Source: Rhodovulum sp. 12E13
Lineage (GTDB): Bacteria; Pseudomonadota; Alphaproteobacteria; Rhodobacterales; Rhodobacteraceae
DNA: 64,000 bases
Assembly: GCF_003340565.1 (NCBI RefSeq)
Contig: NZ_QPLK01000002.1
Span: forward strand, 248,001 to 312,000
Direction: 5' to 3'
Positions 1-8,794 of this stretch are shown here, in pieces; the first letter of the stretch is position 1; the number at the start of each line of letters is the position of its first letter. A program made the translations under genes and the position numbers. A model generated the notes under the pieces. That model ran no database searches and was not told the origin of the DNA. It worked only from the letters and a program-made list of their open reading frames with translations.

Positions 1-64
1 TCAGCGCGGCTTGCCGGATGCGGGGGCCCGTGATCTGCCCGTGAGAACCCGTCTTGCGCGGCAT
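1..64 (-). CDS. TetR-family transcriptional regulator, N-terminus only (cut by window edge)
   Basis: Reading the minus strand from an ATG at 64 gives an open frame to the window edge, starting MPRKTGSHGQITGPRIRQAA. A short basic tail followed by an I-x-x-A-A segment is how helix 1 of TetR/AcrR repressors usually begins. Only 21 codons are visible, so neither the recognition helix nor the ligand domain can be judged. The assignment rests on the shape of this start and is tentative. Confidence 0.45.
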   Translation of the reverse strand, partial: MPRKTGSHGQITGPRIRQAAL

Positions 65-166
65 GGGGCGAGTGTGCGCCTGAACGGGCGTTCAATTCAA
101 GCCCGCGGGGCTTGCCGTGCCCGCGCCCCCCGCTAGGCTGGCGGCGGCGCAACGCAGGAGACCGTC

Positions 167-529
167 TTGGGCCGGCTGCCTTCCCTCAGATCCGCTCCGG
201 CGATCCGTCCGCCCTGGTGCCGCGCGCTTGCGTCGGCCGTCGCGGCGCTCGCTCTGGGGGGGTGCGCGCAGTTTCCCGAGCTCGACCGCGCGATCTCGCC
301 CCAGGCCCGCGCCGCGCCCGCGCCGCGGATCGAGCCGCTCGGGCCTCTGCTCGCGGAGCCGGGCGCGGGGCAGGCAGAGATCGCACGCGACGAGACGCTC
401 GCCCGGGCCGAGGCCCTGCGGGCCGCCGGCGCGGCGCTTGCCGGGCAGGCGCCCGACCCGCAGGCGCAAGAGCGCATCGCCGAGCGGCGGCGGCGGCTCG
501 CGGCAGAGCGCGCGGCGCTCTCCGAATAG
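167..529 (+). CDS. small putative lipoprotein of unknown function
   Basis: 120-residue protein. The N-terminus is a bacterial lipoprotein signal: basic residues, a hydrophobic stretch and a lipobox reading LALGGC around residues 25-30, so the mature protein should be lipid-anchored through that Cys. The rest is Ala/Arg/Glu-rich and probably helical (residues 60-120), with no recognised enzymatic motif. The start is TTG at 167, chosen because GCAGGAG lies 6 bases upstream and because it places the signal peptide at the very N-terminus. It stands alone upstream of the GSCFA gene, 80 bases away. No function can be assigned. Confidence 0.65.
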   Translation: MGRLPSLRSAPAIRPPWCRALASAVAALALGGCAQFPELDRAISPQARAAPAPRIEPLGPLLAEPGAGQAEIARDETLARAEALRAAGAALAGQAPDPQAQERIAERRRRLAAERAALSE

Positions 530-609
530 GGCGGCGTCCCCCGTCCGGCATCATTTTCGCCATATTCCGCTGATACTGCCGCCCGGACGCAGCAGGGAGA
601 GAATCGTCG

Positions 610-1764
610 ATGGACCCGCGCAAGCGCATCGAAAAGGTGGAGCACGACCGGCGAGACGCGGGGCCGGCGCGGCACCATACCTGGTATCGCGGGCCGCACA
701 CGAACCGTGCGCCCAAGCAGCCCGCCATGATCGCCCCCAGCTCGGTCGCCGAGCACGTTCTGAAGGGCTGGGCGCCCGAGGCGCCGGCGATCGACCGGCA
801 GACGCGGATCACCGCCTTCGGCTCGTGCTTCGCCGCCAACATCTCGACCTGGCTCGGCAAGCGCAACTACCGCGTCTCGGCCAGGGATCCCGACGCGCAG
901 GGCGCCTACGTCGTCTCGATCGGCGAGGGGATGGTGAACTCCTTCGTGATCCGCCAGCAATTCGAGTGGGCTTGGGAGGGGCGGACCTTCGACCAGCCGC
1001 TCTGGCACGGCTACGACGCCTCGGAATTCGGCTACGACGAGAGCGTGCGTCGGGCGACGCGGCGGCTGTTCGACGAGACCGACGTGTTCATCCTGACCTT
1101 CGGCCTGTCGGAGGTGTGGTACGACGCCCCCACCGGCGAGGTGTTCTGGCGCACCATCCCGAAGGACGCCCACGACCCGGAGCGCCACCGCTTCCGCGTC
1201 TCGTCGGTCGAGGAGAACCGCGACAACATCGCGGCCATCGTCCGGCTGATCCGCGCCCATCGCCCTGGCGCCAAGGTCATCATGACGCTCTCGCCCATCC
1301 CGCTGATCGCCACGTTCCGGGACAATTCCTGCATCACCTCCAACGCGGTGTCGAAGGCGGTGCTGCGCGTGGCCATCGACGAGACGATGCGGGCCGAGCG
1401 CGGGGCGGGCGATGTCTTCTACTGGCCGTCCTACGAGATCGTGACCGACGTGTTCCGCTCGCCCTACAAGGCGGATCGACGGCATCTGCCCGCGCCGGTG
1501 CTCGACTTCGTCATGACCCAGTTCGAGCATTGCTGGTGCGTCGACGAGGGTGCGCGGCCGCCGCTCGACCGGGCGTGGGTGCTGGCGCTCTCGGCCGCCG
1601 GCATCCTGCCCCGGCGAATCGGGCGTTTCGTGCAGAAGGGCGCGCTCGACCGGATCGAGGCCTGGGCCGGCAAGGACCTGGACGAGGATCCCGAGGTGAA
1701 CGAGGCCCTCCAGCAGCTCCTGCACGATTTCGTCGAGGTCGAGGCCGCCCGCAGGGCAGCCTGA
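610..1764 (+). CDS. GSCFA-domain protein
   Basis: 384 residues, matching the GSCFA family, which is related to SGNH/PC-esterase hydrolases. The diagnostic motif F-G-S-C-F-A is at residues 70-75, followed by a helix (ANISTWL). Further family blocks are visible: I-L-T-F-G-L-S-E-V-W-Y around residue 160 and the segment V-I-M-T-L-S-P-I-P-L near residue 225. The Ser/Cys of the motif is the presumed catalytic region by analogy with SGNH enzymes, but no member's substrate is securely known to me. The start ATG at 610 follows the purine-rich CAGGGAGAGAA. No signal peptide is seen, so it is probably cytoplasmic. Confidence 0.85.
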   Translation: MDPRKRIEKVEHDRRDAGPARHHTWYRGPHTNRAPKQPAMIAPSSVAEHVLKGWAPEAPAIDRQTRITAFGSCFAANISTWLGKRNYRVSARDPDAQGAYVVSIGEGMVNSFVIRQQFEWAWEGRTFDQPLWHGYDASEFGYDESVRRATRRLFDETDVFILTFGLSEVWYDAPTGEVFWRTIPKDAHDPERHRFRVSSVEENRDNIAAIVRLIRAHRPGAKVIMTLSPIPLIATFRDNSCITSNAVSKAVLRVAIDETMRAERGAGDVFYWPSYEIVTDVFRSPYKADRRHLPAPVLDFVMTQFEHCWCVDEGARPPLDRAWVLALSAAGILPRRIGRFVQKGALDRIEAWAGKDLDEDPEVNEALQQLLHDFVEVEAARRAA

Positions 1765-1890
1765 CGGGCCGGCCGCCCGCAAGCGGTGGGCCGCCCTTTC
1801 GGCGCTTCGCCGCAATCCTGTCGCCGCCGCGCCCACAATCGGCGCCAAAGGGAGGTCATTGTCACGCCGTCTCATGCTATGGAGTGGGCC

Positions 1891-2787
1891 ATGGACCTCG
1901 ACTTCCTTTCGGCGAACTTCTCCGGCGGCGCGATCCTGACGCTGTTGATCGCGGCGCTTCTGATCCTGTCGGTCTTCCTCGGGGTCAAGATCGTGCCGCA
2001 ATCCGAGAAATACGTGATCGAGCGCTTCGGCAAGCTGCGCGCCGTGCTCGGCCCCGGCATCAACCTGATCGTGCCCTTCATCGACCGGGTGGCGCATCGC
2101 GTGTCGATCCTCGAGCGGCAGTTGCCCAACTCGTCGCAGGACGCGATCACCGCAGACAACGTGCTGGTCAAGGTCGAGACCAGCGTGTTCTACCGCATCC
2201 TCGAGCCGGAAAAGACCGTCTATCGCATCCGCGACGTCGACGGCGCGGTTCTGACCACCGTCGCCGGCATCGTGCGCGCCGAGATCGGCAAGATGGAGCT
2301 CGACCAGGTGCAGTCGAACCGGTCGCAGCTCACCGAGACGATCAAGCAGAACGTCGAGGAGGCGATCGAGTACTGGGGTATAGAGGTGACGCGCGCCGAG
2401 ATCCTCGACGTGAATCTCGACGACGCCACGCGCGAGGCGATGCTTCAGCAGCTCAACGCCGAGCGGGCGCGGCGCGCGGCGGTGACCCAGGCCGAGGGTC
2501 AGAAGCGCGCCGTGGAGCTGCAGGCCGACGCCGAGCTCTACGCCGCCGAGCAGGCCGCCAAGGCCCGTCGGGTCGAGGCCGAGGCAGAGGCCTTCGCCAC
2601 CGCCGTCGTGTCGGCCGCGATCCAGGACAACGGGCTCGAGGCCGCGCAATATCAGGTGGCGCTCAAGCAGGTCGAGGCGCTCAACGCGCTCGGCGGGTCG
2701 GGCGGCAGCCAGACGGTGATCGTGCCCGCTCAGGCGCTCGAGGCGTTCGGCAACGCATTCAACATGTTGAAGGGGGGCCGTTCCTGA
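1891..2787 (+). CDS. SPFH/Band 7 (stomatin-like) membrane protein, QmcA type
   Basis: 298 residues from ATG 1891. One N-terminal membrane segment (about residues 12-32) is followed by the SPFH domain (YVIERFGKLRAVLGPGINLIVPFID) and a charged Ala/Glu/Arg-rich helical tail (about 175-260), typical of stomatin/prohibitin-like scaffolds that oligomerise at the membrane. ATG 1891 is preferred over ATG 1879 because GGAG lies 6 bases ahead. The stop overlaps the start of the NfeD gene by one base (TGATG). SPFH-NfeD pairs are a conserved two-gene module in which NfeD is thought to assist the SPFH protein in membrane quality control. Confidence 0.9.
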   Translation: MDLDFLSANFSGGAILTLLIAALLILSVFLGVKIVPQSEKYVIERFGKLRAVLGPGINLIVPFIDRVAHRVSILERQLPNSSQDAITADNVLVKVETSVFYRILEPEKTVYRIRDVDGAVLTTVAGIVRAEIGKMELDQVQSNRSQLTETIKQNVEEAIEYWGIEVTRAEILDVNLDDATREAMLQQLNAERARRAAVTQAEGQKRAVELQADAELYAAEQAAKARRVEAEAEAFATAVVSAAIQDNGLEAAQYQVALKQVEALNALGGSGGSQTVIVPAQALEAFGNAFNMLKGGRS

Positions 2788-3107
2788 TGGACCTGACCAC
2801 GATCCTCGCCCTGCTCGGCGAGAGCTGGTGGCGCGAATGGTGGGCCTGGGGGATGCTCGCGGCGCTCATGGGTATCCTCGAGCTGATCGTGCCAGGCTAC
2901 ATCTTTCTCGGCTTCTCGATCGCGGCGACGGCGATGGCCGGCATCTTTCTGATCGGCGAGCCGGTTGCGGGCTGGCTGCCCGAGGGGCTGCCCGCGCTCG
3001 CCCTCGTCTTCGCCGTGCTGTCGATCCTGTCGTGGGTCGCGCTGCGGCTGATGTTCCGCCTCCCCAGGGGCCAGGTGAAGACCTTCGACTACGACATCAA
3101 CGAGTAG
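2787..3107 (+). CDS. NfeD-like inner-membrane protein, short form
   Basis: 106 residues. Two hydrophobic regions are visible: residues 18-60 with the NfeD signature L-E-L-I-V-P-G-Y-I-F-L-G-F, and residues 75-95. A short cytoplasmic tail follows. It is the short NfeD type: the long C-terminal OB-fold domain seen in larger NfeD proteins is missing. It is translationally coupled to the upstream SPFH gene (TGATG overlap), and such partners are believed to act together on membrane protein quality. The tryptophan-rich N-terminus (WWREWWAWG) is notable and probably lies at the membrane interface. Confidence 0.88.
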   Translation: MDLTTILALLGESWWREWWAWGMLAALMGILELIVPGYIFLGFSIAATAMAGIFLIGEPVAGWLPEGLPALALVFAVLSILSWVALRLMFRLPRGQVKTFDYDINE

Positions 3108-3226
3108 GTCCGCCGGCGTGGAGCCAGGGCCCGGCGTGCCGCCGCGACGGGGCGGCAGCGTGGGAACCCGGCGTGCGACGGCCCGTTGTCATGCGGCAAA
3201 CGCGAGTCACGACGTGGGGAAGGCCG

Positions 3227-4495
3227 ATGGAGACCGTCGCAGTCGTCGGCTATGACGACTTTACCGAAGAGTATCTGGGGGGCCGCGTCGGCACGCGGGA
3301 AGATGTCCGCTTCGTGCCCGCCCTCACGCGGCAGGAGGTGATCATAGAGGATGGCGGCTTTCCCTTCGAGGCACGTCTCGACCTGGCCGAGCGCCGGTCG
3401 CGTGAGGCCGGCGCCAGCGCCGTCATCACCTACTGGGATTTTCCCTCGTCGCTGATCGCCCCGCTTCTGGCCGAGCGCTGCGGCTACCCTTACGCCAGCA
3501 CGACCTCGGTGATGAGGTGCGAGCACAAGTACTGGTTCCGCAAGGAGCAGGCAGAGGTCATCGGAACGCCGCGCTTCTGCGGGTTCGATCCCTTCGCCGA
3601 CGACCCGCTTGCCGAGATCACGCTCGACTTTCCGTTCTGGATCAAGCCGGTCGTGGGCCATTCCTCGATGCTGGGCTTCGAGATCGCGCGCCGCGAGGAT
3701 TTCGACGCGGCGCTCGCCGAGATCCGCCGCGACATCGGCGAGCTGACGAAGCCGTTCGTCTATCCGCTCGGTCGCGTCGACCTGCCGGAAGAGCTCGCGC
3801 GGCGCGGCGCGACGATGTGCATGGCCGAGGAGCTTATCTCGAAGGGCGAGCAATACACGATCGAGGGCTACGTGCATCGGGGAGAGGTCGTCGTGTACGG
3901 TGCGGTCGCCTCGATGCGCGAGCCCAACGGCCATACCTTTTCGCGCTACCAGTATCCGGCCGATCTGCCCCGCGAGACCGTCGCCCGGATGGAGGAGATC
4001 GCGACGAAGATCATCACGCGGATCGGCTATGACGGCTGCCCGTTCAACATGGAGTTCTTCCTCGAGCCCGAGACGGGCGACCTGCACGTGCTGGAGATGA
4101 ACTCGCGCCTGTCTCAGTCGCATTCGGACCTGTTCCACAAGGTCGACGGCCAGCCCCATGAGGTGCTCGCGGTCGAACTGGCGCTCGGGCGCACGCCGCG
4201 GTGGCGGCGGGGCGCGGGCCGGTTCGACCTCGCCGCCAAGTGCTTCGTCCGCCGCTGGGAGGACGGTGTCGTGCGCCGCGTGCCCGGCGAGGCCCAACTC
4301 GCGGCACTGCACGAGGAGCAGCCCGAGACGCTGGTCGAGCTGAAGGTGGCCGAGGGGCAACGCCTGAGCGAATTGCCCGAACAGGAAGAATACAGCTACG
4401 AGCTCGCCGACCTGTTCATCGGCGCGCGCGACGAGGCGGAGCTGCTGCGCAAGAAGGACCGCGCGGAGGCGATCCTCGATTTCGAGATCGGGTGA
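3227..4495 (+). CDS. ATP-grasp domain enzyme of unknown substrate
   Basis: 422 residues. The fold is recognised from the ATP-grasp pattern: F-W-I-K-P-V-V-G-H-S-S (about 140-150, nucleotide-binding Lys and loop), A-E-E-L-I-S-K-G-E-Q-Y-T-I-E-G-Y (about 205-220) and the Mg-binding stretch FNMEFFLE...LHVLEMNSRLSQ (about 275-300), where the Glu and Asn residues are the usual metal ligands. Such proteins ligate a carboxylate to an amine or thiol using ATP. The start ATG 3227 has GGGGAAGG three bases upstream. It lies 119 bases after the NfeD gene with no obvious partner, so the substrate is unknown. Confidence 0.82.
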   Translation: METVAVVGYDDFTEEYLGGRVGTREDVRFVPALTRQEVIIEDGGFPFEARLDLAERRSREAGASAVITYWDFPSSLIAPLLAERCGYPYASTTSVMRCEHKYWFRKEQAEVIGTPRFCGFDPFADDPLAEITLDFPFWIKPVVGHSSMLGFEIARREDFDAALAEIRRDIGELTKPFVYPLGRVDLPEELARRGATMCMAEELISKGEQYTIEGYVHRGEVVVYGAVASMREPNGHTFSRYQYPADLPRETVARMEEIATKIITRIGYDGCPFNMEFFLEPETGDLHVLEMNSRLSQSHSDLFHKVDGQPHEVLAVELALGRTPRWRRGAGRFDLAAKCFVRRWEDGVVRRVPGEAQLAALHEEQPETLVELKVAEGQRLSELPEQEEYSYELADLFIGARDEAELLRKKDRAEAILDFEIG

Positions 4496-4599
4496 CGGCC
4501 GGGGCATCCGCTGCACGTCGCCGGCTTCCCTTGTGCCTCTTGCTTGGGGCGCGACGTGACCGCCGCTCCGCCCGGGGAGTGAGCAGGGGATGCATGTCG

Positions 4600-4616
4600 G
4601 TCCGGCGATACCGGAC
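4600..4616. terminator. short hairpin between convergent genes
   Basis: GTCCGG and CCGGAC form a 6-bp stem with a 5-base loop midway between the convergent ATP-grasp gene (ends 4495) and CocE-type gene (ends 4646). There is no T-run on either side, so it is at best a weak or Rho-assisted terminator. The remaining ~130 bases show nothing else. Confidence 0.25.
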
Positions 4617-4645
4617 GGCGCAGAGGGCAGGCGGCAGCCTCGGCC

Positions 4646-6667
4646 TTACACCAGCATTCGCGGGATGCGCTCGTCCCATTCCTGTTCGTGCACCAGCGTC
4701 TCGCCCTCCCAGGCGCGCAAGCGGGCCTGCACGATGAAATCGGTCGCGTCGGCCGTGAGCATCGTCTCGGTCTCTGTCGAGACGTGCCAGTCGCCGCGGG
4801 CCATCTCGTAGCGCCAGCGCGTGCGGCCGGTGGCCGAAGTCAGCTCGGCCGGGCCGATTCGGTAGGATTCGGTTCCCTGCGAGTAGGTGACGAGGTCGTT
4901 GTCGTGGAAATGCACACGTCCGCCGCCATCGGCCAGACGCATCTCCATCGCGCCGGTGCGCGCATCCTCGACGATCTCCCAGTATTCCTCGGGTTCTTCC
5001 AGCACGTCCTTGGCGAGCGGAGGGGCGCCCTCGGCTTCCTCGAAGGGGCGCAGGGCGGCGTCCTCCGGCGCGGGGGCGCGAACAGGCAGGATCAGGCGCG
5101 ACGCCTCGGTATGCACGCGGATCGTGACGCGCTCGGGGGCGGGCCAGATCATGGGGAAATAGTTGGTCGAGATCGCCAGCCGCAGCCGGTGGCCGGGGCG
5201 AAAGCGCTGGGCGACGTGCTTCATCGGCACGCGGATCGTGGTGCGGCGGCCGGGCTCCAGCGGCTCGGGGTGCTCGTGGCCGTCGCGGTGAGTGAGGTTG
5301 AGCACGCCGAAGGTGACGCGCGTCGCCCGTCCGTCGGGATGGACGTCGGAGATGCGCACGGCGAGCTGCGCCACGGGGCGGTCGGCCTCGAGGTCGAGCA
5401 ACACCTGCGCGTCGCCCGCGATGTCGAGCGCCTCGTCCAGCGGTGTGGTCTCGAAGGTGAGCGAGCCAGCGTCGTCGCGGCGCTTGTCGAGGGGCGCGTC
5501 GCCCGGCTTCGAGTAGCCGCACCACTTGCCCGAGGCCATGCCCACGTCGGGCGGCGAGGAATGCTCGCACACGCCATGCGGCCCCCCGTTCCGAGGCGCC
5601 AGCGAGCGGTCGGCGGCCAGGTAAAACTCGGCCGGCCGCACGTTGGGCGAGGGCCACGAGGGCTCTGCGATCCACTCCCCCTCCCGGTGTTCGTAGTGGC
5701 CGGCCGGCTCGGCGCTGTTCATCCGGTAGAGCCGCAGCATCGGCTCGTCCATGATGCCGGTCTCGCGGCCCTTGAGCCAGTGATCCCACCAGCGCAGCTC
5801 TTCCTGCAGGAAGCCGATCGCCGGCCCCGGCTCGCCGATATGGGGGTAGCGGTGCGCCCATGGCCCGACGAGGCCCTTCCGCGGCCCCTGCAGGTTTTCC
5901 ATCAGGCGGAAGACGGCCCGGCAATAGCCGTCGGGCCAGCCAGAGACGGCATAGACGGGGATGCGGATCGCCGACCAGTCCTCGCAGATCGAGCCGTGTT
6001 TCCAGAAGGCGTCGCGCGTCTGGTGTGCGAGCCAGTTCTTCAGCCAGAGGCCCGAGCCCTCCAGCCGCCCCATCCACATCTCGCGCCAGCGGTCGCCCAC
6101 ATTGGCGGGGTCGGGCGGCAGCGAGTTGCGGCCGAACATGATCGAGGCCCACGACAGCTGTTCACCCAGCAGGCACCCACCCATGTAATGCACGTCGTCG
6201 GCATAGCGGTCGTCGGTCGAGCAGAGCGTGACGATCGCCTTGAGCGCCGGCGGCTGCAGGGCGGCCACCTGCAGCCCGTTGAAGCCGCCCCAAGAGATGC
6301 CGATCATGCCGATATTGCCGTCGCACCAGGGCTGCGCGGCGATCCAGGCGATCGCGTCGACCCCGTCCTGCAGCTCCTGCGGGAGGTATTCGTCGGGCAT
6401 GATGCCCTCGGAATCGCCCGCGCCTCGCAGGTCGAGCCGCACCACGGCGTAGCCGTGGCCGGCGAGGTAGGGCTGCATCGTGGCATCGCGTGCGGCGGTG
6501 AAGTCGTTCTTCCGGTAGGGGAGGTATTCGAGGATCGCCGGCACCGGCGCCCCCTCTGCCCCTTCGGGCATCCAGATGCGGGCGGCGAGACGGGTGCCGT
6601 CGGGCATCGGCACCTCCGTGTGGGATATCTCGCGCACGGCGTGGGGGAAGGTGTCGACGATCTTCAT
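4646..6667 (-). CDS. CocE/NonD family hydrolase (X-Pro dipeptidyl-peptidase S15 fold)
   Basis: 673 residues. The alpha/beta-hydrolase core carries the nucleophile elbow G-I-S-W-G-G (Ser125) after the oxyanion-type segment LEYLPYRKNDF (about 47-57) and the Y-A-V-V-R-L-D-L-R-G-x-G-x-S-E-G block (73-88), all characteristic of the S15/CocE family. The C-terminal half (about 380-670) is the jelly-roll domain these enzymes use near the active site. Family members hydrolyse acyl-ester or amide bonds. No signal peptide. The start at 6667 follows GGAGCG at suitable spacing. It is downstream on the same strand as the glycosyltransferase at 6900 but 232 bases away, so probably separately transcribed. 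Confidence 0.88.
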   Translation of the reverse strand: MKIVDTFPHAVREISHTEVPMPDGTRLAARIWMPEGAEGAPVPAILEYLPYRKNDFTAARDATMQPYLAGHGYAVVRLDLRGAGDSEGIMPDEYLPQELQDGVDAIAWIAAQPWCDGNIGMIGISWGGFNGLQVAALQPPALKAIVTLCSTDDRYADDVHYMGGCLLGEQLSWASIMFGRNSLPPDPANVGDRWREMWMGRLEGSGLWLKNWLAHQTRDAFWKHGSICEDWSAIRIPVYAVSGWPDGYCRAVFRLMENLQGPRKGLVGPWAHRYPHIGEPGPAIGFLQEELRWWDHWLKGRETGIMDEPMLRLYRMNSAEPAGHYEHREGEWIAEPSWPSPNVRPAEFYLAADRSLAPRNGGPHGVCEHSSPPDVGMASGKWCGYSKPGDAPLDKRRDDAGSLTFETTPLDEALDIAGDAQVLLDLEADRPVAQLAVRISDVHPDGRATRVTFGVLNLTHRDGHEHPEPLEPGRRTTIRVPMKHVAQRFRPGHRLRLAISTNYFPMIWPAPERVTIRVHTEASRLILPVRAPAPEDAALRPFEEAEGAPPLAKDVLEEPEEYWEIVEDARTGAMEMRLADGGGRVHFHDNDLVTYSQGTESYRIGPAELTSATGRTRWRYEMARGDWHVSTETETMLTADATDFIVQARLRAWEGETLVHEQEWDERIPRMLV

Positions 6668-6899
6668 GCGCTCCGCTCCTTGACTGGCCTGGCGACCTCA
6701 GCATCCGCGCCGTGCGAACGCAACGCGGCCGGCCGGCTCAGGGAAGCCGGGGCCGGCGGCCCATGGGCACGGCGGGTCGGTCGTCGGAACGTGCAGGGGC
6801 GGAGGAATGTTCGCCGGTGAACACCGCCGCACGCGACATCTTCCATGCAAGGTCACGCGCTGCGGGGCGACTCCGCCGGCGCACGACCCTGCAGGCGCG

Positions 6900-7727
6900 T
6901 CACGTCTGGTCCCGTGCCAGCCTGCGCAGGCCGAGCGCAAGGCTCGCCAGATAGACACGCTTCGCGGTGAAGTCGCGGATCTTGTTCAGAATCCGCCGCG
7001 GGGTCTTGCCGCGCGCTGCCGCGCGCTCGACGTCACGCTGGCCGCTCAGCGTCGATGGCGCCTGCCGTTCCAGCAGCGGAAACGGAAACAGCACGCAGTT
7101 CCCGAGGCCCTTTTCCCAGAACCGGCCGAGTTCGTCATCGATCGGGCGGCGAATCGACTCGATGCTCGCGACGAGACGGGCTGCCGCGCGGCGCGAGACG
7201 AGGTAGCCCTGCGTGCCGTACGGATCCGACGCGAGGAACAGGATCTGACGGTCGCCGAGCGACCTGACGGGCCAGCCGCGCCGCCACTCCCGGCAGAACA
7301 GCCGCAGGTATCCCAGCCCTTCCTGCTCGAGCGCCGCGACGAGGGCGGGAAAGTCGAAGGACGTATCGAGGCAGACATCGTCTTCGAGCACCAGCAGCCA
7401 ATCGAGCGACGGGTCGGCCTCGAATGTCCGCCAAACGGCATAATGGCTCTTGAAACAGCCGATTTCGCCCGGCGTGAGCGGGCGGCCGAAATGATCCACC
7501 TGCTCCGCGACGCGACATGCGATCCCGATGTCGTCATCGGGGCCGAGGGCGTCGAAGAACGACCAGGGCAGCGCGAGATCGGCCAGATTCTCCGCGATCG
7601 CCTGACGCCTGTCCCGGCTGTGCGGCAGGCTGACGACCCTCACCGCAAGATGCCGGGCGGGATCGTCCACGGCTGCGCCGGAACGGATAGGCCCTGTGCC
7701 GCCAGGTGGCGTGCCTCTCGATCGCAT
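6900..7727 (-). CDS. glycosyltransferase family 25 (LPS-type) protein
   Basis: 275 residues. GT25 hallmarks: RVVSLPHSRDRR (30-41), then LPWSFFDALG (53-62), L-T-P-G-E-I-G-C-F-K-S-H (84-95) and the acidic DWLLVLEDDV block (109-118), whose Glu-Asp-Asp is the probable metal and nucleotide-sugar site. GT25 enzymes usually add sugars to lipooligosaccharide. Three in-frame ATGs exist (7823, 7781, 7727). 7727 is chosen because GGGAG lies 6 bases upstream and the conserved domain starts soon after. No other polysaccharide genes are adjacent, so the acceptor is unknown. Confidence 0.8.
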   Translation of the reverse strand: MRSRGTPPGGTGPIRSGAAVDDPARHLAVRVVSLPHSRDRRQAIAENLADLALPWSFFDALGPDDDIGIACRVAEQVDHFGRPLTPGEIGCFKSHYAVWRTFEADPSLDWLLVLEDDVCLDTSFDFPALVAALEQEGLGYLRLFCREWRRGWPVRSLGDRQILFLASDPYGTQGYLVSRRAAARLVASIESIRRPIDDELGRFWEKGLGNCVLFPFPLLERQAPSTLSGQRDVERAAARGKTPRRILNKIRDFTAKRVYLASLALGLRRLARDQT

Positions 7728-8011
7728 GGCCGTCTCCCGCGGTTGGTGAACTGACGAACGGCTCGGAAACGATCGAAACATGACGTGCGCCCCGGCCTCG
7801 CGCCGCCGTCGTCCGGCGTGCAAGGCCCTCCCGTGACATTGAGCCTTGCGCCTAGCAGGCTCTGTGCCTCCGTCTCAATGCCGAGGGGGGCGCGCGGCGG
7901 CCTTGATCACCCGCCGGAGACGATGCCGCGCGGATTGCGCCTCAATGCGCGGGGCGGCGACAATCGCGGGGCCTCGCGGATGGTGATTCCCGCCCGGACT
8001 CGCGCTGCGGC

Positions 8012-8794
8012 TCACCGGTCGGAGAGAAAGCGGCGGGCCATCCGCGCCTCCTGCACCTCCATCAGGTCGCGCGCGCCGCGCATGTGCGCGGCCATGGTGC
8101 GCCGCGCCGCTTCGGCATCGCCGTCGCGCAGCGCCTCCACCAGGGCGCGCTGGTGATCGCGCCCGCGCCGCCACAGGTCGTAGTTGCGTGGCTCGTAGAG
8201 ACGGCGCGAGACGGTGATGTCGGAGAGCATGCTCGCCATGAAGCCGATGACGAAGCCGAGCAGCGGGTTCTCCGCGTAGCCGGCCAGCATCCGGTGGAAG
8301 TCGAGCGAGGCGACGTGCTGGGCGCGATCCTCGTCGGCCGTGGCGGGGGGCGTGTCGTAGCGGGCGATGTTGGCCTCGAGCGCGGCGAGGTCCGCCTCGC
8401 CGAGCCGGCCGGCGAGCGAGGCGGCGAGTTCGGGCTCGAGGGCGATGCGCAGATCGTAGATGTCGGCGATGGTGAGGTTCTTGAAGTAGAAGTAGTTGCC
8501 GAGCAGCGCCTGCGCCCGTGCCTCGGAGACCGCATGCACGAAGGATCCGCCGCCGGGCCCGGTCCGCGTCCTGACGAGTCCCTGCGCTTCGAGCAGGCGC
8601 ATGGCCTCGCGGATCGTGCCCTTGGCCATGCCGAAGCGCTCGATCAGTTCCTGCTCGCCGGGCAGCTTGTCGCCGGGTGCCATGTTCTCGGCGACGACCC
8701 AGCTCTTGATCGCCTCTGCCACGCGCTCGGGCCGGCTGCGGCGCGAGGCGTTGCCGGCGGTGCGAGGGTCAGAGCGGGTGGTGACAGGCGGCAT
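8012..8794 (-). CDS. GntR-family (FadR/FCD subfamily) transcriptional regulator
   Basis: 260 residues. An N-terminal winged helix-turn-helix (about 22-90: LPGEQELIERFGMAKGTIREAMRLLEAQGLV) is followed by an all-helical FCD ligand domain (about 100-245) with the usual Asp/His pattern (DLRIALEPELA, DFHRMLA, DHQRALVEAL), the residues that commonly bind a metal in FCD domains. Its start overlaps the end of the upstream ATPase gene by 26 bases, so it is the last gene of the peptide-transport operon. I infer that it controls this operon and the divergent DUF1028 gene through the inverted repeat at 14420-14463, by local context only. Confidence 0.9.
   Translation of the reverse strand: MPPVTTRSDPRTAGNASRRSRPERVAEAIKSWVVAENMAPGDKLPGEQELIERFGMAKGTIREAMRLLEAQGLVRTRTGPGGGSFVHAVSEARAQALLGNYFYFKNLTIADIYDLRIALEPELAASLAGRLGEADLAALEANIARYDTPPATADEDRAQHVASLDFHRMLAGYAENPLLGFVIGFMASMLSDITVSRRLYEPRNYDLWRRGRDHQRALVEALRDGDAEAARRTMAAHMRGARDLMEVQEARMARRFLSDR

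Noticed and set aside
133-2649. Long open frame on the minus strand opposite the lipoprotein, GSCFA and SPFH genes
   Set aside because: Shadow of GC-rich codon bias: His/Arg/Gly-rich, no domain, and it spans two well-supported plus-strand genes and their spacer.
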